Shown here in pieces: positions 21,291 through 31,920 of a DNA stretch of 64,000 bases. How positions within the stretch are numbered: the stretch's first letter is position 1; the number at the start of each line of letters is the position of its first letter. This DNA is from Pyxicephalus adspersus (taxonomy: Eukaryota; Chordata; Amphibia; Anura; Pyxicephalidae). A program made the translations under genes and the position numbers. The notes beneath the pieces are model-generated. The model was not told where the DNA came from and made no database searches. It was given only the letters and a program-made list of their open reading frames with translations. The stretch covers positions 43,070,970 through 43,134,969 of the forward strand of contig NC_092868.1 of assembly GCF_032062135.1 (NCBI RefSeq). Direction: 5' to 3'.

Positions 21291-22132
21291 CTTGGATTTT
21301 TTTTTATATACTCTGACCATGCAGGCATTTATTGTCTAGTTGATAGACCCTACCCCTAGTATGTTTCACAGGTGAATTACCTTGGGTTGTTCTGTCACTA
21401 AAGTTGTGTTTATGTGATTTACACTTTGTTACTATTTGACAAAAAAATACAGACTGATTTTTGCCGCAAAAAAAAACAGCTTTCCTCTTTCTTTGTATTT
21501 AATATTTAATTTTGGGGTCGGCAACAAAGGTATTAGCAACACTGGAAGGATGTTATTGACATATTTTAGATTGCTTAGAAGTTTCATAGAAGATTCAGCA
21601 AACCAATAAAAAATGAAATACAATTTTGTTGGACATACAGCTAAACCTTTGCCTTGTTTTTTTCATTGGCATCGCCAAGGTTAAAGTGTTTTTCTCTTTC
21701 ACTGGAGATTGTGGGAAATGAATAGAATGGCAAACCACCCCTTAAAGAATTGTGTGATCCTGTAACCAAAGCTGCTGTCACAAAAAAAGCTCTCAAAGGA
21801 CATATTGCCTCATCACAATGCAAGAAAATAAAACAAACAAATAGGCACCTTGGCGATAAAGGGAACATGAGACCCGCAGGACTATTATGTAGATTGGCTA
21901 TACGCTATAGGGGACCATCTTTACACAAAATAGCGATGAGAATGACAATATTAAGGACTCTTTCGTAGCCATGCACATTAGGAAATTACGCATTATACTG
22001 GATGTGTTTTTGCATGTACTGTTTTGTGCTTTAAAGCATCCCTGTCATGTTAAAAAAAATTTAGGACAAAAGATCTAAGTATCTAAGTAAAAGGACCATG
22101 GTCTCCAGTGGAGAATACTGGCAACTGATATT
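21291..22132. other. No gene recognised
   Basis: No coding signal or repeat recognised; T-rich at 21297-21310. Confidence 0.45.
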
Positions 22133-22140
22133 CCTTCGAG

Positions 22141-22595
22141 CAGGGGTGTCCAAACTTTTTGCAAAGAGGGCCAGATTTGGTGAGTTAAAAATGTGTTCCT
22201 TGAACCATTAACATTAGGAGTTAGTGTGGGTGTAGTCTGTGTGGGTCCCGCAGAGCACACCTGTGCTCCCTGAGTCTGGTGTCAGTTCGGGCCCCGTGCA
22301 GAGCACGTTCTAGACTGGGTGTGGTCCGTGCGGGTCCTGCTCAGCACACGCCCACTATAATGATGTAGGGGATTCCCTGTGCAAACATAGGGAGTCTTGT
22401 CCTGCCGATTATGCCTGCCGAGTAGCGGGTCGATAATTGCAAGGCGGTTGATCAACTCTTTTACGCATGTATTTTATACTGTGGTCAACAGTGCTAGCGG
22501 GCCGCATATTATTGATTTTTTGACAGAGGCTGCGGCCGGTGGAAATCTGAACTTGGGCCACAATTGGACCCCGGGCCGGACTATAGACATGCCTG
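22141..22595. mobile_element. hAT-type non-autonomous element
   Basis: 455 bp. Ends CAGGGGTGTCCAAACTTTTT and (inverted, decayed) GGACTATAGACATGCCTG. The inner strand has GAGGGCCAGATTTGG at the left and GGGCCACAATTGGACC near the right. The flanks CCTTCGAG (22133-22140) and CCTTGGAG (22596-22603) match at 7 of 8. GC-rich inside, with GTGTGGTCCGTGCGGGTCC-type repeats. The 89-codon frame at 22397-22666 is a by-product. Confidence 0.85.
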
Positions 22596-22603
22596 CCTTG
22601 GAG

Positions 22604-23100
22604 TGTTCATTAAAGGGCTACAGCACTGGAATGGTGGGAAGGAGACATAAGCCATCAAACAGGTGAGTACAAAAGCTCTTATTTTCAGAGACTTTTCATC
22701 TGGATTTTTGTAACCTAGCTGTATTGCAACAAATAATCTACCCTGCCTGGAGTTGCTAATGCTATTTTATATGTCTCTGAATACATTAAAAAAACCCAAT
22801 ACAATTCAATAAATTCAACCTAATTAAAATATGTAATTTCTGTGTCATTACTTTTAAGTTGGTATACATTGTAATAATACCTACATTTTCACTTTACAGT
22901 CATGTATACCTATCCAAGCTGTTGCATTGAAAAACATTAATAAAGCATGTTTGTGTTGTGTGTGAAAAGTGAAAGTGAGTAATTGGCATATGCAGGGATG
23001 AAAACTGGTGGAAGAAGTTATTCATTGTCCCTTCATACCCTGTGTATGGATTTGAGAGTGGTCTCACAAGAAAAGTTTAATATTTTGAGAAGAAAGGAAT
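22604..23100. other. No gene recognised
   Basis: No coding signal; AT-rich. Confidence 0.5.
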
Positions 23101-23104
23101 TAAA

Positions 23105-23178
23105 GCAGGGGTTCCTCAAGAAACCTGAAAGTTATTTCAATTGTTTCCCTATGTTCTAAAAGGTTGAGAAACACTGGA
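23105..23178 (-). repeat. Family D hAT-like end fragment
   Basis: GGGGTTCCTCAAGAAACCTG and, 50 bp on, GGTTGAGAAACACTGG, the complement of a CAGTGTTTCTCAACC hAT-style end. Matches the end of the copy at 47025-47338 in general plan. Confidence 0.5.
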
Positions 23179-23481
23179 TCTGGATCACTAGATCCTGGAC
23201 AGAAATTCACTTGTACCAGCAGACCCCTGATCATGTCGATCCACTTCTGTTTTAACTTGATTAGAAGCACATCTACAAACAACACTGGAGACCATCTCTA
23301 CAGCAGATTTCTACTTTTTTGAACCTGATCTTTCTTATCAGTTATATTTTATGGGGATTACCACTTACTACCTACAGGGGAATGTCCTTATCATGTCTTC
23401 CTCCTACTAGGGTGACCTTGTTCTCCTGTGCTGGGTGGATACTGCATGCTTTTAGTTGCTTTGTTCTCCATTTCAGATACC

Positions 23482-23484
<3 letters not shown>

Positions 23485-23538
<54 letters not shown>

Positions 23539-23541
23539 AAA
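23485..23541. repeat. (TA)n microsatellite
   Basis: An almost pure (AT)n run of about 55 bp. Any TATA-like element here is explained by the microsatellite. Confidence 0.9.
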
Positions 23542-23558
23542 TTAATTTGCTCCCATGC

Positions 23559-23599
23559 TCCTGAAGAAGCTACAGTCAATGGCATCAAGCATTGGGAAG
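23559..23599 (+). repeat. K motif, diverged
   Basis: CTCCTGAAGAAGCTACAGTC followed by GGCATCAAGCATTGGG keeps the spacing of the other K copies, but the AAACGCG core is lost. Confidence 0.35.
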
Positions 23600-23721
23600 G
23601 GCTATCTGTTGGGGTCCTTTGAAAAGGTTTTCTTGGGGCAAACAGGAATTTTATTGTATCTTTGTAAAGATATGTTCGTTTAATATTTATGTTTTTAATC
23701 TGTTCGCTATAAAACAATTAG

Positions 23722-24388
23722 TGTAAGGCCCTGGTCAGCACCAGTCCTCCCCAGACAACAGTTCCCCAATCTAACCCCAGTCTTCACCTTTAGTAAGCCC
23801 CCGCTCAGCCTCAGGAGACCCCCAGTGCGCAAGGGATGGTGTCTTGGAACGGGTTGTCAGCAAGCCAGGAGCCCACAGATAAAACAGTACCAAGGTTCCA
23901 ACAGACAAATCCAGAATACAGAGCAGAGGAAACAGAATATCTGTCCACCAAACAAAGTACAAAAAGGCAAAACACAAGCAGAGTAGGGGTCACAGGCAAA
24001 AAGTCGCTCCAGGCTGCGTATTAATGATAGGTCAGGAACAATAAATCACATGAATACACACCAACAGCAAGTCAGCCTAGCTTAACGCTACAACAGGCAT
24101 TGGTGACTGGGAGCAGAGAGCCAATAAAGTCCCAGCAGCCAATGGCAATGCAGGACTGAGTCAGGAGCTGATCAGCCTCTAGAATCCCCTTCAGCTGTGC
24201 ACAGCCTAACAATGGATGCTGGGGATGCCATTAATACATCAGGCTGCATGGCTAACGGGAAGCAGGGGCTGCTGCTATTTCTTTATACTCTTCAATGCTG
24301 CAAATGTCATTGCTGGGCAAAAAGGCTGTGTGGGATACTGCGGTGGCACACAGCATAGAATTGCTGGCCCAATAAGCATTTCCTAACA
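23722..24388. mobile_element. LTR-like repeat, probable solo LTR
   Basis: 667 bp starting TGTAAGGCCCTGG and ending TTTCCTAACA. TGTWAGG/CCTAACA are inverted LTR-type ends (TG...CA). The flanks ATTAG and ATTAT match at 4 of 5, as for an LTR element with 5-bp duplication. A related copy lies at 54354: both share TCTAACYCCA, ACTCTTCACC/TCTTCACCT, TAGTAAGCCCC, CCAGGAGCCCACA and CCTTCAGCTG. No internal gag/pol region is next to it. Orientation is uncertain; by analogy with the LTR at 27562 the minus strand may be the sense strand. Confidence 0.65.
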
Positions 24389-24615
24389 ATTATCTTTTAA
24401 ATTTGTATTTTTCAAATACTTGTGGTACCTTAAAAGTCTTTTTTTAATCATCTGTATGTGTCATATTGTAATTGGAAGAAAGGTTTGCATAGATGCATAG
24501 GTGGCACATTTTTTTTTAACTAAAGCACTCAACACAAGGGGAGTAGCACTATTCGAAACAAAGCACACTGTTTTGTGTTTATGCATTATGCTATCTTAAA
24601 ATTGGTGCATTAAAA

Positions 24616-24855
24616 CAGCGTTCGCTAACCGGTAATCCGCCAGAAAATTTTGGCCAGGAGAAGGACCCCGCTGGGGGGGCGCACCGACCAGAGGCAAGGA
24701 CTACGTCCCCTGTACAAATCCCAGGCTCGGGGAAGTCGTCGGGCTGTGTCCCTGCACACAATTAGCCCACGCTCCGATCATAGGCTCAGATCTGCGATGG
24801 GAGAGTGAGAGGGGTTATGGCATCATGACAGGACCGAAAAGGTTGGCAACCACTG
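24616..24855. mobile_element. hAT-type MITE, family B
   Basis: 240 bp from CAGCGTTCGCTAACCGG to GGTTGGCAACCACTG. The flanks CATTAAAA (24608-24615) and CATTAGAA (24856-24863) match at 7 of 8. It lies in the opposite orientation to the copy at 8115: GGCGCACCGACCAGAG and GGCATCATGACAGG are the complement-strand versions of the family blocks. The GTCACTCAAA section is deleted, which explains the shorter length. Confidence 0.85.
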
Positions 24856-24863
24856 CATTAGAA

Positions 24864-26287
24864 CACATCGGTGTGATTGTGCACATTGTAAATGGACCCC
24901 ATCATGTGCTGTGTAGGGGCCCTGGCTCATTTCATAAACTGGGTTACAAAATATTTTTTGTACAAACCAATAGCAGCGCTATATATAAATCTCAAAGTAT
25001 ACTTACTCTAATGGCAGTTTTAATTTGCACAATTTACAATAATTTTGTGATATAGATAAGGAAGCTGCCATGGTGCTATACAAAAGGGTAAGACGTGTGA
25101 AAAAAAGGCATCATCATTCATGTGTGCCTATGGCATTATATTATAGCAGATGGGCATGAAAAAAGTATAGAAACTGTATTTTAAATCAACAATTCAGTTT
25201 CAGTTAATTTGTCAGTATATAATTAGGTGGCTGGGGTTTATCATCGAGTTCTTATAACAACACGCTATCATGCTACTTGTATTCCTTCCATTAAAATGAT
25301 AATTATGCAAATGTGGCTTTTGCTGTTATTGTCCTGTTGTTATAGTAGGCTGTAAATCAGGCAGCGTTAGTGTGTTGGGCATGTGTTTGAACATAAAGAA
25401 TAAGAATGGGAGTCTTTTTTTTTCTTGCAAGTGACAAAGTTCAGTGCACACTGGCTAGTGCGGAAGTATTGCCTGGTGATATGGACAAAACATAATGACA
25501 CATTTTATCTCTTCCTGCCCTCCACTGATTAACCCAGGACAAAGCACTTACTTTGTGCTCCATCCTCTACAGCTTGTTTATGCATCTTTCTAAAGAGGTT
25601 TACCATTTCAATTTAAAAATTGCATTAAATGGTTAAAGAGGACCTGTCAATTGGCAGTTAGGATTTAAACATGCAGTTCATAATTTTTTTTCCACGCAAC
25701 ATCAGCAAGAATAAAGAAGAATTAATAAACTGCAGTTTGTTTCAGTTTAAACTGTTTGCCTACTGAAGCGTCTATTGAAAGCTTGACCCACCGATACTCC
25801 CCTGCACACTGATTTCCAATTGCTTCTTGCTTTACCTATGTTTGTGAAAAATGATTTTAGGTCTGGGGTGGTGATATCTAACCCTTCCCATGTGTCACTG
25901 ATCAGGCCCAGAGGCCATTTTTAAGGACAGGTAAAATGACGGTGTATTTTATTTTTTGGGGGACCAGGACCTAATCACCGTCCTTTCCATTCGCTCTCAA
26001 ACCAATTAATTTGGCCACTGGAAGCAAAGAAAAATAGTACCAATGAATATGGAAGCATGTGACTCCCTCCCCTACCTTCCTCATGACAGTGCTTGGTGAT
26101 TGGTCGCCCATGCACTCAGAACTATTGCATATACTGTAGGAAGAAGGAGCGGCAGTTCTGATCCATGTCATAACTTTTGAAATGAGATGTTCCTTTTGCC
26201 CTATAAAAGCTGTTTTTTTCATATACAAAAAAAAAGTTTAAAGAATGCTGTTCTCTAAACTTTGTAGTTGTTGCACAATTCTCCTTA
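24864..26287. other. No gene recognised; possible conserved non-coding patch
   Basis: About 1.4 kb. The stretch 25200-25340 (including AATGATAATTATGCAAATGT, with an octamer-like ATGCAAAT beside TAAT/ATTA sites) looks unlike repeat DNA. This is only an impression from composition. No coding signal. Confidence 0.35.
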
Positions 26288-26332
26288 TCCCCTGAGGAAG
26301 TCAAATAGGCAAAACGCGTCGGGTAGGAGACC
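26288..26332 (+). repeat. K motif, well preserved
   Basis: Reads CCCCTGAGGAAGTC, then AAATAGGC, then AAAACGCGTCGGG. A short stem is possible between the two halves. Followed by unremarkable AT-rich DNA. Confidence 0.55.
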
Positions 26333-26970
26333 CACTTGACAACCTTGGTAATTTTATGTTTTGTGTGCAACTAGAACTTTGTAAAAAAATAAGCTCACCA
26401 TGAACAAGCAATATGTTCTTTAATATCTTTTATAGAAACTTATTTGTGTTTAAATAAACTTTATGTTTTATCAGTAGTTGCAATCATGCCAAAAAAGCCT
26501 CTCTTTCGCTACTTTTCTACTTAACTATATCACTATGAGGCTTGGCAACCGCCAGATTAATCTGACTTTAAGAAAGAAAAAAAATAATTTCCTGTTCAGG
26601 TATACTTTCTATAGGCAGGTCTGACCAATATCATGGTTGAGGAAGGTTTGTTGCACTGGGTAGGGCTTCTATTAAATTTGACTTGCTTTGCTTTTTGTGT
26701 CCTGTTGTGATGTATTCCAGGCAGAAGAGCCCACTGTGAGGTAGCAGGAATTTGGCATTTAAAAAAATGTTGGATTCTGAAAGTTCTTCTGATAAATGTT
26801 CTTCTTACGGCTGATCTAAGTGATGTGGGCAGCTGAAGATGTAAATATTTTCAATCTTCTTTACAGGGGACCTTTTTGATCTACTTTAATTTCAGCATTA
26901 CTGTAGGGGAAAACTTTATACAGAAAAATATGAAGAATGTCACTGTTGACCCCAAAGCTAGGGAATAAAA
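26333..26970. other. No gene recognised
   Basis: AT-rich; no coding signal. Confidence 0.5.
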
Positions 26971-26971
26971 C

Positions 26972-27455
26972 TTAAAGCGTACCTAAACTCAGAAATTTCA
27001 CTTTACATAAAAGCTTAGACAACCCTTTTATGGTAAGTAAAAATTCTGTTAGTTTAGTTTTTTTTAAGTGCAACACCCTTTTTTTTTAAATAAACAGTGC
27101 AGCACCGCCCCCTAATTCATGATCGCAAAGCCTCTCGGTATACCTTCGTCATGTGTCCTGGGAGGCTCTTGGGTGTTCCTTTTAGTGGAAAGAGAAAAAT
27201 TTGCCGATTTCACTGATGTGCAATGAGATCGGCAAGTTTTTTTCCCAACCTACATCACCCAATCTTGTGCCTGTGTCGGGTGACGTAGGAAGAAGAACCA
27301 GGAAGAAGAGGCGAAGATGGCACTGCCCAGAGCACCAGCTCAGAGACAGATACGTGGAACCCGATGAAAGACACCTCCAGAACAATCGGCTGTGCTGCGG
27401 GATTGAAGGTAAGTGTATTTTGTTTTAAGAACTTTTCTGTTTAGATCCTCTTTAA
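26972..27455 (+). mobile_element. Family F TTAA-type MITE, complete
   Basis: Ends TTAAAGCGTACCTAAACTCA and TTTAGATCCTCTTTAA (inverted); both sides show TTAA. The interior order is ACATAAAAG-CTTAGACAACC, a T-rich run, CAGCACCGCCCCCTAATTC, a CTGATGTGCAATGAGATCGG segment, ACATCACCCAATCTTGTGCC paired with GGTGACGTAGG, and ATTGAAGGTAAGTGTATTTT. Good reference for the family. No ORF of note. Confidence 0.8.
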
Positions 27456-27561
27456 CTTATCAATGCACTACCTTTATTTTTTTTAAAGTCAATTTAGTTG
27501 AGTGGAATAAATTCCCAGAGAGACTGAGAATTAAATTTTACATCTGGGTTGCAAAGGTAGG

Positions 27562-28262
27562 TGTCACACTTACCTGTTCCTCACTAAAGCGCAGGCATTT
27601 CTCTCCTGCGCATGTTTGCAGTTTTGATGCTGGGCGTGCCTTTGTTTCCAAGCTTTATCAACTCCGTCCAATCCGCTGACCAATCAGAAGATAGCCTCTT
27701 GAACAGCCCTGGCTATTTAGCTGGCTCACAGACTGCACTTTGTGTTCGAGCAACAAGTCTTCACTAGTGGCTCAAGCTCCCTAGTACCGTGATCCAGTTC
27801 CTGGTTCACCTGTGTCCAGCTCCTGTGTTAACCCCACGTTGTCCAGTCTGTTGGCTCCCAGCCAACTTCCCTGTGCTGTTCCAGTATTCCTGTCTGTCTG
27901 TGGATATTCCTGTGTCACCTGTGCCTCCTGTTGCTTCCAGTGTCTCCTGTGTTCCCTGTGCTCGCAGTGGCCCGTGTCATTGCTGTCTGTCTCTTGGATC
28001 CCTGGCTATTGACCCCTGGCGTGTGACCTGACCTCTCTTGCTTGCTGCCTGCCTCGGCCCCAGCTTTCCTTTACTAACCATTCTGCTTAGTGATTTGGTA
28101 CCGTGCTTTGCCCACTTTGGTGTGCCTAAGGACCGCAACCTGGCAGTAACCAGCAGCGCAACATCCTCACCATCAGAGGCTCTGGAGAAAACCTGGTTAC
28201 AGCTTAGACTTTGCGCCTTGGCCCTTCTCAGGGCTCGCGGTCCTGTCTCTCTGTGCGTGACA
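27562..28262 (+). mobile_element. Solo LTR, 701 bp, with perfect 5-bp duplication
   Basis: Starts TGTCACACTTACCTG and ends CTGTGCGTGACA; the TGTCAC/GTGACA ends are inverted. GTAGG stands immediately on both sides (27557-27561 and 28263-28267), a perfect 5-bp target duplication, and no internal region is adjacent. It is therefore a solo LTR left by recombination. The interior is C/T- and GC-rich with many CCTGTG/TTCC units, an AGGACCGCAACCTGGCAGTA block and GGCTATTTAGCTGG as a weak TATA-like site. The 5-bp duplication fits Ty3/gypsy-type or some retroviral elements; I cannot assign the family. Confidence 0.85.
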
Positions 28263-28267
28263 GTAGG

Positions 28268-28519
28268 TATTAGGTTGAAATCAGATAAAGCTAGGGAACT
28301 TTTTTTAAATGCTTTCCCAGATTTACTCAACTGCTGACCCAGAAAAGCTATGCAGATACAAAGGTTATATTGAAGTCAGAGCTCCTAATATATTCCATAT
28401 TTTTTCTAGTTCCTGCATAGAAAAGACTAAAGTCATTGATCTCACATCCATCAATTACTATTTTCATTAATGACAGCAAAGGCTGTATTTATCTTATTAC
28501 AAAACTAAACAAAAACCTT
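28268..28519. other. Spacer, possibly 5' part of the Tc1 relic
   Basis: AT-rich; the CAAAAACCTTTTATGACTGA segment near 28508 may belong to the Tc1 element but no earlier transposase motif could be read. Confidence 0.3.
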
Positions 28520-29412
28520 TTATGACTGAACAAAATCTTACACCAACAGACTATGATTTGGGTTTGTTGTGTAGCCACAGGACCTGGGCACTTTGTAGTT
28601 ATTGAACCCACCATAAACTCCTCTGTATACCAATATATCCTCGGTCAAATGTGGGGCAATCTAAACAACAGCAAAAGCTTTCCTGGAGTTGGGTCATGCA
28701 ACAGGGCAACAATCCCAAGCCCACCAGCAAATCAACAACAGAATGGCTGAAAAAGATTCAAAGTTCAATAGCCCAGTCCAGATCTGAACCCAATTCAAAT
28801 GATGTGGTGGCACTTTAAAGTGGAACTGAATCTGTGCTACTCACCTATCTGCAATCGAGCGCAGGACACTGCCATCTTCTTCCTCTCCCGGACCATCTTC
28901 ATACATCTTGATTGGCTGCCCTGGGATGACATAATCCATCCCGACACTCACAAATGAAGCCAAGATTCCTGGGTTCTGCTGGCAACCAAAGCTGCCGCTG
29001 TGCATGCACAGCTCAGCTTTGTCTCCAGGAACCCAGATTGATCAGGCACATAAGATGCATTATTGCAGAAGGTGCAATAATGACTTGCCAGATCATGCAA
29101 ACCTAAAAGTGGAACTTTAGTAGAGACCTATGCATGAACAAATGACCACCAACCTCAATGCAAGTGAAACAATTTTGCAAAGTAGAATAAGCCAAAATTG
29201 CTCCACAACCATATGAGAGACTGATAAAGTCATACAGTAAATGATTAATTCAAGTCATTGCTGCTGGTGGTTCTACAAGCTTTTAAATTATGAGTGTGCT
29301 GAGTTTTTCATGCACACATGACTTCTCCTTTTGGACTTAATAAATAATGTCATAGTGAAATCTGTTGTAAAAAACCTTGGAGTTAAAAAGGAGGTGTACT
29401 TTCTTTTTCTCA
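28520..29412 (+). pseudogene. Tc1/mariner transposase C-terminal relic, interrupted
   Basis: From 28553 the frame reads MIWVCCVATGPGHFVVIEP and INSSVYQYIL, the conserved central part of Tc1 transposases. After a frameshift it continues WVMQQGNNPKPTSKSTTEWL. In active relatives the corresponding block is QDNDPKHTSK, so a catalytic aspartate position is altered (GNNPKP). SPDLNPIQMMW-like remnants precede 28812, where a family F MITE (28813-29120) interrupts the gene. The gene resumes with CCTCAATG..., CATATGAGAGACTGATAAAG and TCAAGTCATTGCTGCTG, and an AT-rich 3' end to about 29412. The DNA-binding N-terminus is missing. Confidence 0.85.
28813..29120. mobile_element. Family F TTAA-type MITE, inserted in the Tc1 relic
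   Basis: Starts TTTAAAGTGGAACTGAA and ends TAAAAGTGGAACTTTAG. Interior TACTCACCTATCTGCAAT, CTGCCATCTTCTTCCTC, TTGATTGGCTGCCCTGGGAT, and a GCTGTGCATGCACAGCTCAG palindrome. It is the short subfamily also seen at 34135 and 46349. Its position inside transposase codons shows it arrived after the Tc1 copy. Confidence 0.75.
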
Positions 29413-29970
29413 TGATTGTATTGTCTTCATGTTAAGCCTTGTCTGATCTCACTATCAAGAGTGCAAAGTATTCGGTACCTTCTGGAGTGGGTCATATCGG
29501 AGTGTCTGGGAGGTAAAGTATTACACCAATAGTAGATGGGACATTTATTGGAGCTGTATAACACAAGTTATTGTCTTGCATTTGTCTTTGACACTGTTGT
29601 TGCTGTTTACAAAACTGTAGAAGGTGCAATGTACCTGATTAGTGCTTCTATAGTAACACTCTCCACAGATCCAGGCCCTGTCCCAGCTGCAACACTTAGC
29701 ATAGTCTGCTTGCACTGAAAACACTTCCTGCAATTCTTATGTTTTTGCTGATACATCATTCTTTGTTTTCAATGCATGTAATAGGACTTTAAGGTGTCTA
29801 AAGACATCAGAGACCTGTTTTCCCATTGCTATTATGTCCAGATCAACAAACAGGAAGCTAGAAAGTTCTGCAGAGTCTATTGTTCTATAGAATATTAAGA
29901 TATAAAAAGCGACTATAGCTAATAGGTAACAGAAACTAATACATGAATACACTATACAATCAGTACAGTA
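29413..29970. other. No gene recognised
   Basis: No coding signal; AT-rich. Confidence 0.5.
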
Positions 29971-30361
29971 CAAGTAGTCCCTGGGTTGCATACAACATAG
30001 GGACTGTAGGTGTGTTCTTAAGTTGAATTTGTATGTAGGTCGGAACAGGTACATTATTTTAATGTGGTGTCAGTTACTGTATAAAATCCTCACTGTAAGT
30101 GAATCACAAACAAAGCAAAAAAAAAAAAAAAACTTTATGGAGCCTAGGCATTCATTACCTTCTGGAGCAAGCTGTGCTTTGATATGCAAAATGAAACAAC
30201 TGCAGAGTTTGTCTTGGTCATTAAAGGGTTACAAGAGCTTGCAGAACAGCAAAAGACTTCTTCTGCTCCACCCTCCATCCTGCACATGAATGAGCAGGGA
30301 AGCCCTGTTTGTATCTCAGGGACAACTGTATGTCGGCTGTCCTGATCTCGGGAACTACCTG
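29971..30361 (+). mobile_element. Family E MITE, TA-type
   Basis: Starts CAAGTAGTCCCTGGGTTGCA and ends CGGGAACTACCTG (inverted). Inside: AGTTGAATTTGTATGTAGGT, CAGGTACATTATTTTAAT, GTGTCAGTTACTGTATAAAA, a poly(A) run at 30116-30131, and CAAGCTGTGCTTTGATATGC. The left flank is TA (right TG), compatible with a TA target. The CAGGTAGTCC end recalls pogo/Tigger-type Tc1/mariner MITEs, from general knowledge. No transposase. Confidence 0.75.
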
Positions 30362-30394
30362 TGCAATAAATAGTTTGTGCACACCCCACCATCA

Positions 30395-30462
30395 CACCCA
30401 CTACATGGATAAAAGTATTTGGACACCCCTCCAAATCATCGTGTTTCCAATGTTGGGTACTA
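30395..30462 (-). repeat. Tc1-like terminal repeat fragment
   Basis: CACTACATGGATAAAAGTAT then TTGGACACCCCTCCAAATCA is the well-known end of a Tc1-like family common in fish and frogs ('...AAAAGTATTTGGACACC'). Only the end is recognisable; no transposase codons follow. Confidence 0.6.
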
Positions 30463-30834
30463 TAAGCTGCAGAATAAATCATTTGTAAGGAAATTGTTCT
30501 TCCAGCCTTGTGACGGCAGTTTGGATAACACTCTCAACTTCATAAAGATACATAAAGTTGATTTTCCTTCACAGGACTCTGGTTGAATGAGTAAAATTTG
30601 TATAAACCTTGCCTGAAGATCAAAGGTTATTATAGCTGGGGGGAGAAGGCAACCAGACATTTTGGAATTGGATGTACAATTATATATAGGTGATTGATGT
30701 TTGTTCATCAAATGCATCATATGGGCAGTAGACCAGTTCTGTGGACCAAAGGCATCAGGGAAAATTGGGGCCATCCATTCATAGAATTATTTTTAAACTT
30801 TATATTTCAGCTAACTGCATTATCCTAAATAGGT
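30463..30834. other. No gene recognised
   Basis: A 104-codon minus-strand frame (30460-30774) overlaps this stretch; it may be part of the Tc1-like non-coding interior. No transposase motif is visible. Confidence 0.4.
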
Positions 30835-30963
30835 CAGTAGACTACTTTATCATGAATGAACCTGGGTCATCCAGCAAACATGACTAGACCCATTCTAGGT
30901 TTGCTGGATCACCCAGGTTTGCTCATGTTCTCCAATCCTGGAAATCATTATTAAATCAGAACC
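30835..30963. mobile_element. Family A hairpin MITE, short diverged copy
   Basis: Arms ACCTGGGTCATCCAGCAAAC and (inverted) GGTTTGCTGGATCACCCAGG with outer AAATCATTATTAAATCAG at the right. The centre is shortened, leaving about 129 bp. Confidence 0.6.
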
Positions 30964-31887
30964 ATTGTTTTTTAAAAATATTAACTCCCATTATTAACAT
31001 TATTGACATTAATGGGTAAACGTTTAGCCTCTCTTTCCATCAACATGTTAAATATGTGTTTAAATAAAATCTATCAACACAAATAAAAATGAAAGACTAA
31101 AATAAAAAAAATACCTAAAATGCAAAAAAAAAAAAATGTAAAAACAAAATAATGTTTAAAAAATAAATATGTAAAAATTAAAACAAAACTTTTTTTTTCT
31201 TGTTTTGGTTAGTTCATCATGTCAAAGGAGCGGTGTCTGTGGTCATCCTTGGGGAAATTATAGTTTATTTTTAGTAAGTATGAATTTTGGGGTTTTGCAT
31301 TAGGTTAACTTGTATGTGGCTTTCACACTTTTTGCCACATAGGAAATGTTTGGTTAGTCCGTTGCATCATAACTTTCAATGTGGGAATGACCAGTCAAGC
31401 ACAATCATTGCGTAGCACAGAAAACCCGGCAAGAAAAACCGTAGGGCGTAATAAATAATTATAGCTGCTTTCATGTACATACTGGATACTTCAAGATATC
31501 ATGGCAAGGTATTCAATATACTTTGTTCATACTATAAAGTAGATACATGTTTTTTATTGTATAGGCTTTAGTTAGAAATAATGTATAAGATAGGTTTTGT
31601 TTTAATTTTTTTTTTACATGACTAAAATATTAATATTAATAATAATATTATTAGACATATTACACAACTAAAAATCACTCAATAATATCCCATCTAAATT
31701 AGACTTATCTATTCTATGTCATTTTTTTGTACAAAAAAAAGTTAGCCATTAGTCAACTACCCAAACAGCAATGCATTTTGTTACAGGTAGCTAAACTTTG
31801 CTTATCCATCGACCATGGGATTATCTAGAGGTCAAGGAGAAATTCCAAAATAAAAAACATTATACATATATTAAACATATATACAAA

Positions 31888-31920
<33 letters not shown>

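Noticed and set aside
23485..23541. TATA-box promoter
   Set aside because: (TA)n microsatellite; the same holds for 31868-31930 and 34841-34873.
26288..26332. Functional hammerhead ribozyme
   Set aside because: CTGAGGA is present, but the GAAA core is AAAAC here, helix II is short and helices I/III could not be found; kept only as a hypothesis for the motif family.
27977..28330. 117-codon minus-strand frame and 99-codon plus-strand frame
   Set aside because: Both fall in the GC-rich solo LTR, with no conserved domain.
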